64,000 nt of DNA from Pseudoalteromonas holothuriae (GTDB lineage: Bacteria; Pseudomonadota; Gammaproteobacteria; Enterobacterales; Alteromonadaceae). Each line of letters begins with the position of its first letter. The stretch's first letter is position 1. The stretch is from assembly GCF_945859825.1 (NCBI RefSeq), contig NZ_CAMAPC010000010.1, positions 104,628-168,627 of the forward strand, given 5' to 3'. Shown here in pieces: positions 63,903 to 64,000 of the stretch. The notes beneath the pieces are model-generated. The model did not search any database, was not told the origin of the DNA, and saw only the letters and a program-made list of their open reading frames with translations. Made by a program: the position numbers and the translations under genes.

Positions 63903-64000
63903 GTGAAAAAATTAACTTTAGTATTCATATCCCTTATTTTATCTTTTTCAAGTTCTGCAAATGAAAAGTTCACGGCAGATCAATTAATCGAGAAAGCAAA
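63903..64000 (+). CDS. First integron cassette gene, exported protein (3' partial)
   Basis: A GTG start preceded by AAGGAGAG (63891-63898) opens a frame that runs off the window. The first residues are VKKLTLVFISLILSFSSSAN, a typical Sec signal peptide with cleavage expected near SSA-NE, then EKFTADQLIEKA. Only 32 codons are visible and no family can be named. Position right after the attI core marks it as the newest cassette in the array. Confidence 0.6.
   Translation, partial: MKKLTLVFISLILSFSSSANEKFTADQLIEKA

Overview
The window looks like a chromosomal segment of a marine gammaproteobacterium of the order Alteromonadales, most like Pseudoalteromonas. This rests on protein family resemblance, moderately AT-rich intergenic DNA, and gene orders typical of gammaproteobacteria (mnmA-hflD-purB; cspD / clpS-clpA / infA-bpt-aat-trxB; lolCDE). 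It also rests on a monomeric isocitrate dehydrogenase and a LiuR-type branched-chain amino acid locus laid out as in Shewanella and relatives. No database search was possible, so the genus is an inference.

Layout. 1-3.7 kb: branched-chain 2-oxoacid dehydrogenase E1alpha (5' end cut by the window), E1beta and E2. 3.8-9.3 kb: a GlxA-type AraC regulator, a FabY-class ketoacyl-ACP synthase and a BCCT osmolyte transporter behind an 0.8 kb non-coding leader. 9.3-12.1 kb: DnaQ-like exonuclease plus cNMP/CBS/DUF294 protein. 12.3-17 kb: glutathione-dependent formaldehyde detoxification (fghA, frmA) with a divergent LysR gene, then a SulP transporter. 17.1-20.2 kb: lolCDE. 20.3-29 kb: housekeeping genes (DUF4826, GNAT, roxA, purB, hflD, mnmA, rluE, icd). 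29.2-35.3 kb: cspD, clpS-clpA, infA, bpt, aat, trxB. 35.5-38.7 kb: pssA and asnB. 39.1-44.8 kb: a pyroglutamate module (pxpB, pxpC, DUF969, DUF979, pcp) followed by an exported M17 aminopeptidase. 44.9-46.2 kb: an exported MsrA-thioredoxin-MsrB fusion. 46.3-62.6 kb: a large branched-chain amino acid catabolic locus. 62.7-64 kb: the head of a chromosomal integron, cut by the window edge.

How the parts work together. BKD (0-3.7 kb) makes branched acyl-CoAs. The liuABCDE operon takes isovaleryl-CoA through methylcrotonyl-CoA carboxylation to HMG-CoA and then acetoacetate, which scoAB activates. The divergent ivdA-G operon handles the isobutyryl- and 2-methylbutyryl-CoA branches (valine, isoleucine). 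The MerR-type regulator liuR sits at the head of the liu operon, and two 6-4-6 dyads (TTTACG-N4-CGTAAA type) lie in the liuR/ivdA divergent region.

The most notable region is the right end. It has an integron integrase with the IntI-specific insert, a LexA box lying over its predicted -10 element, direct repeats in the putative attI region, a GTTAGGC crossover core, and the first 98 bases of a cassette gene encoding a probable exported protein. Other points of interest are a three-copy dispersed MITE-like repeat, a 61-nt multi-branch inverted-repeat structure between cspD and clpS, NtrC-like tandem sites upstream of asnB, and the MsrA-Trx-MsrB domain order. I saw no CRISPR array, prophage, insertion sequence, rRNA or tRNA gene.
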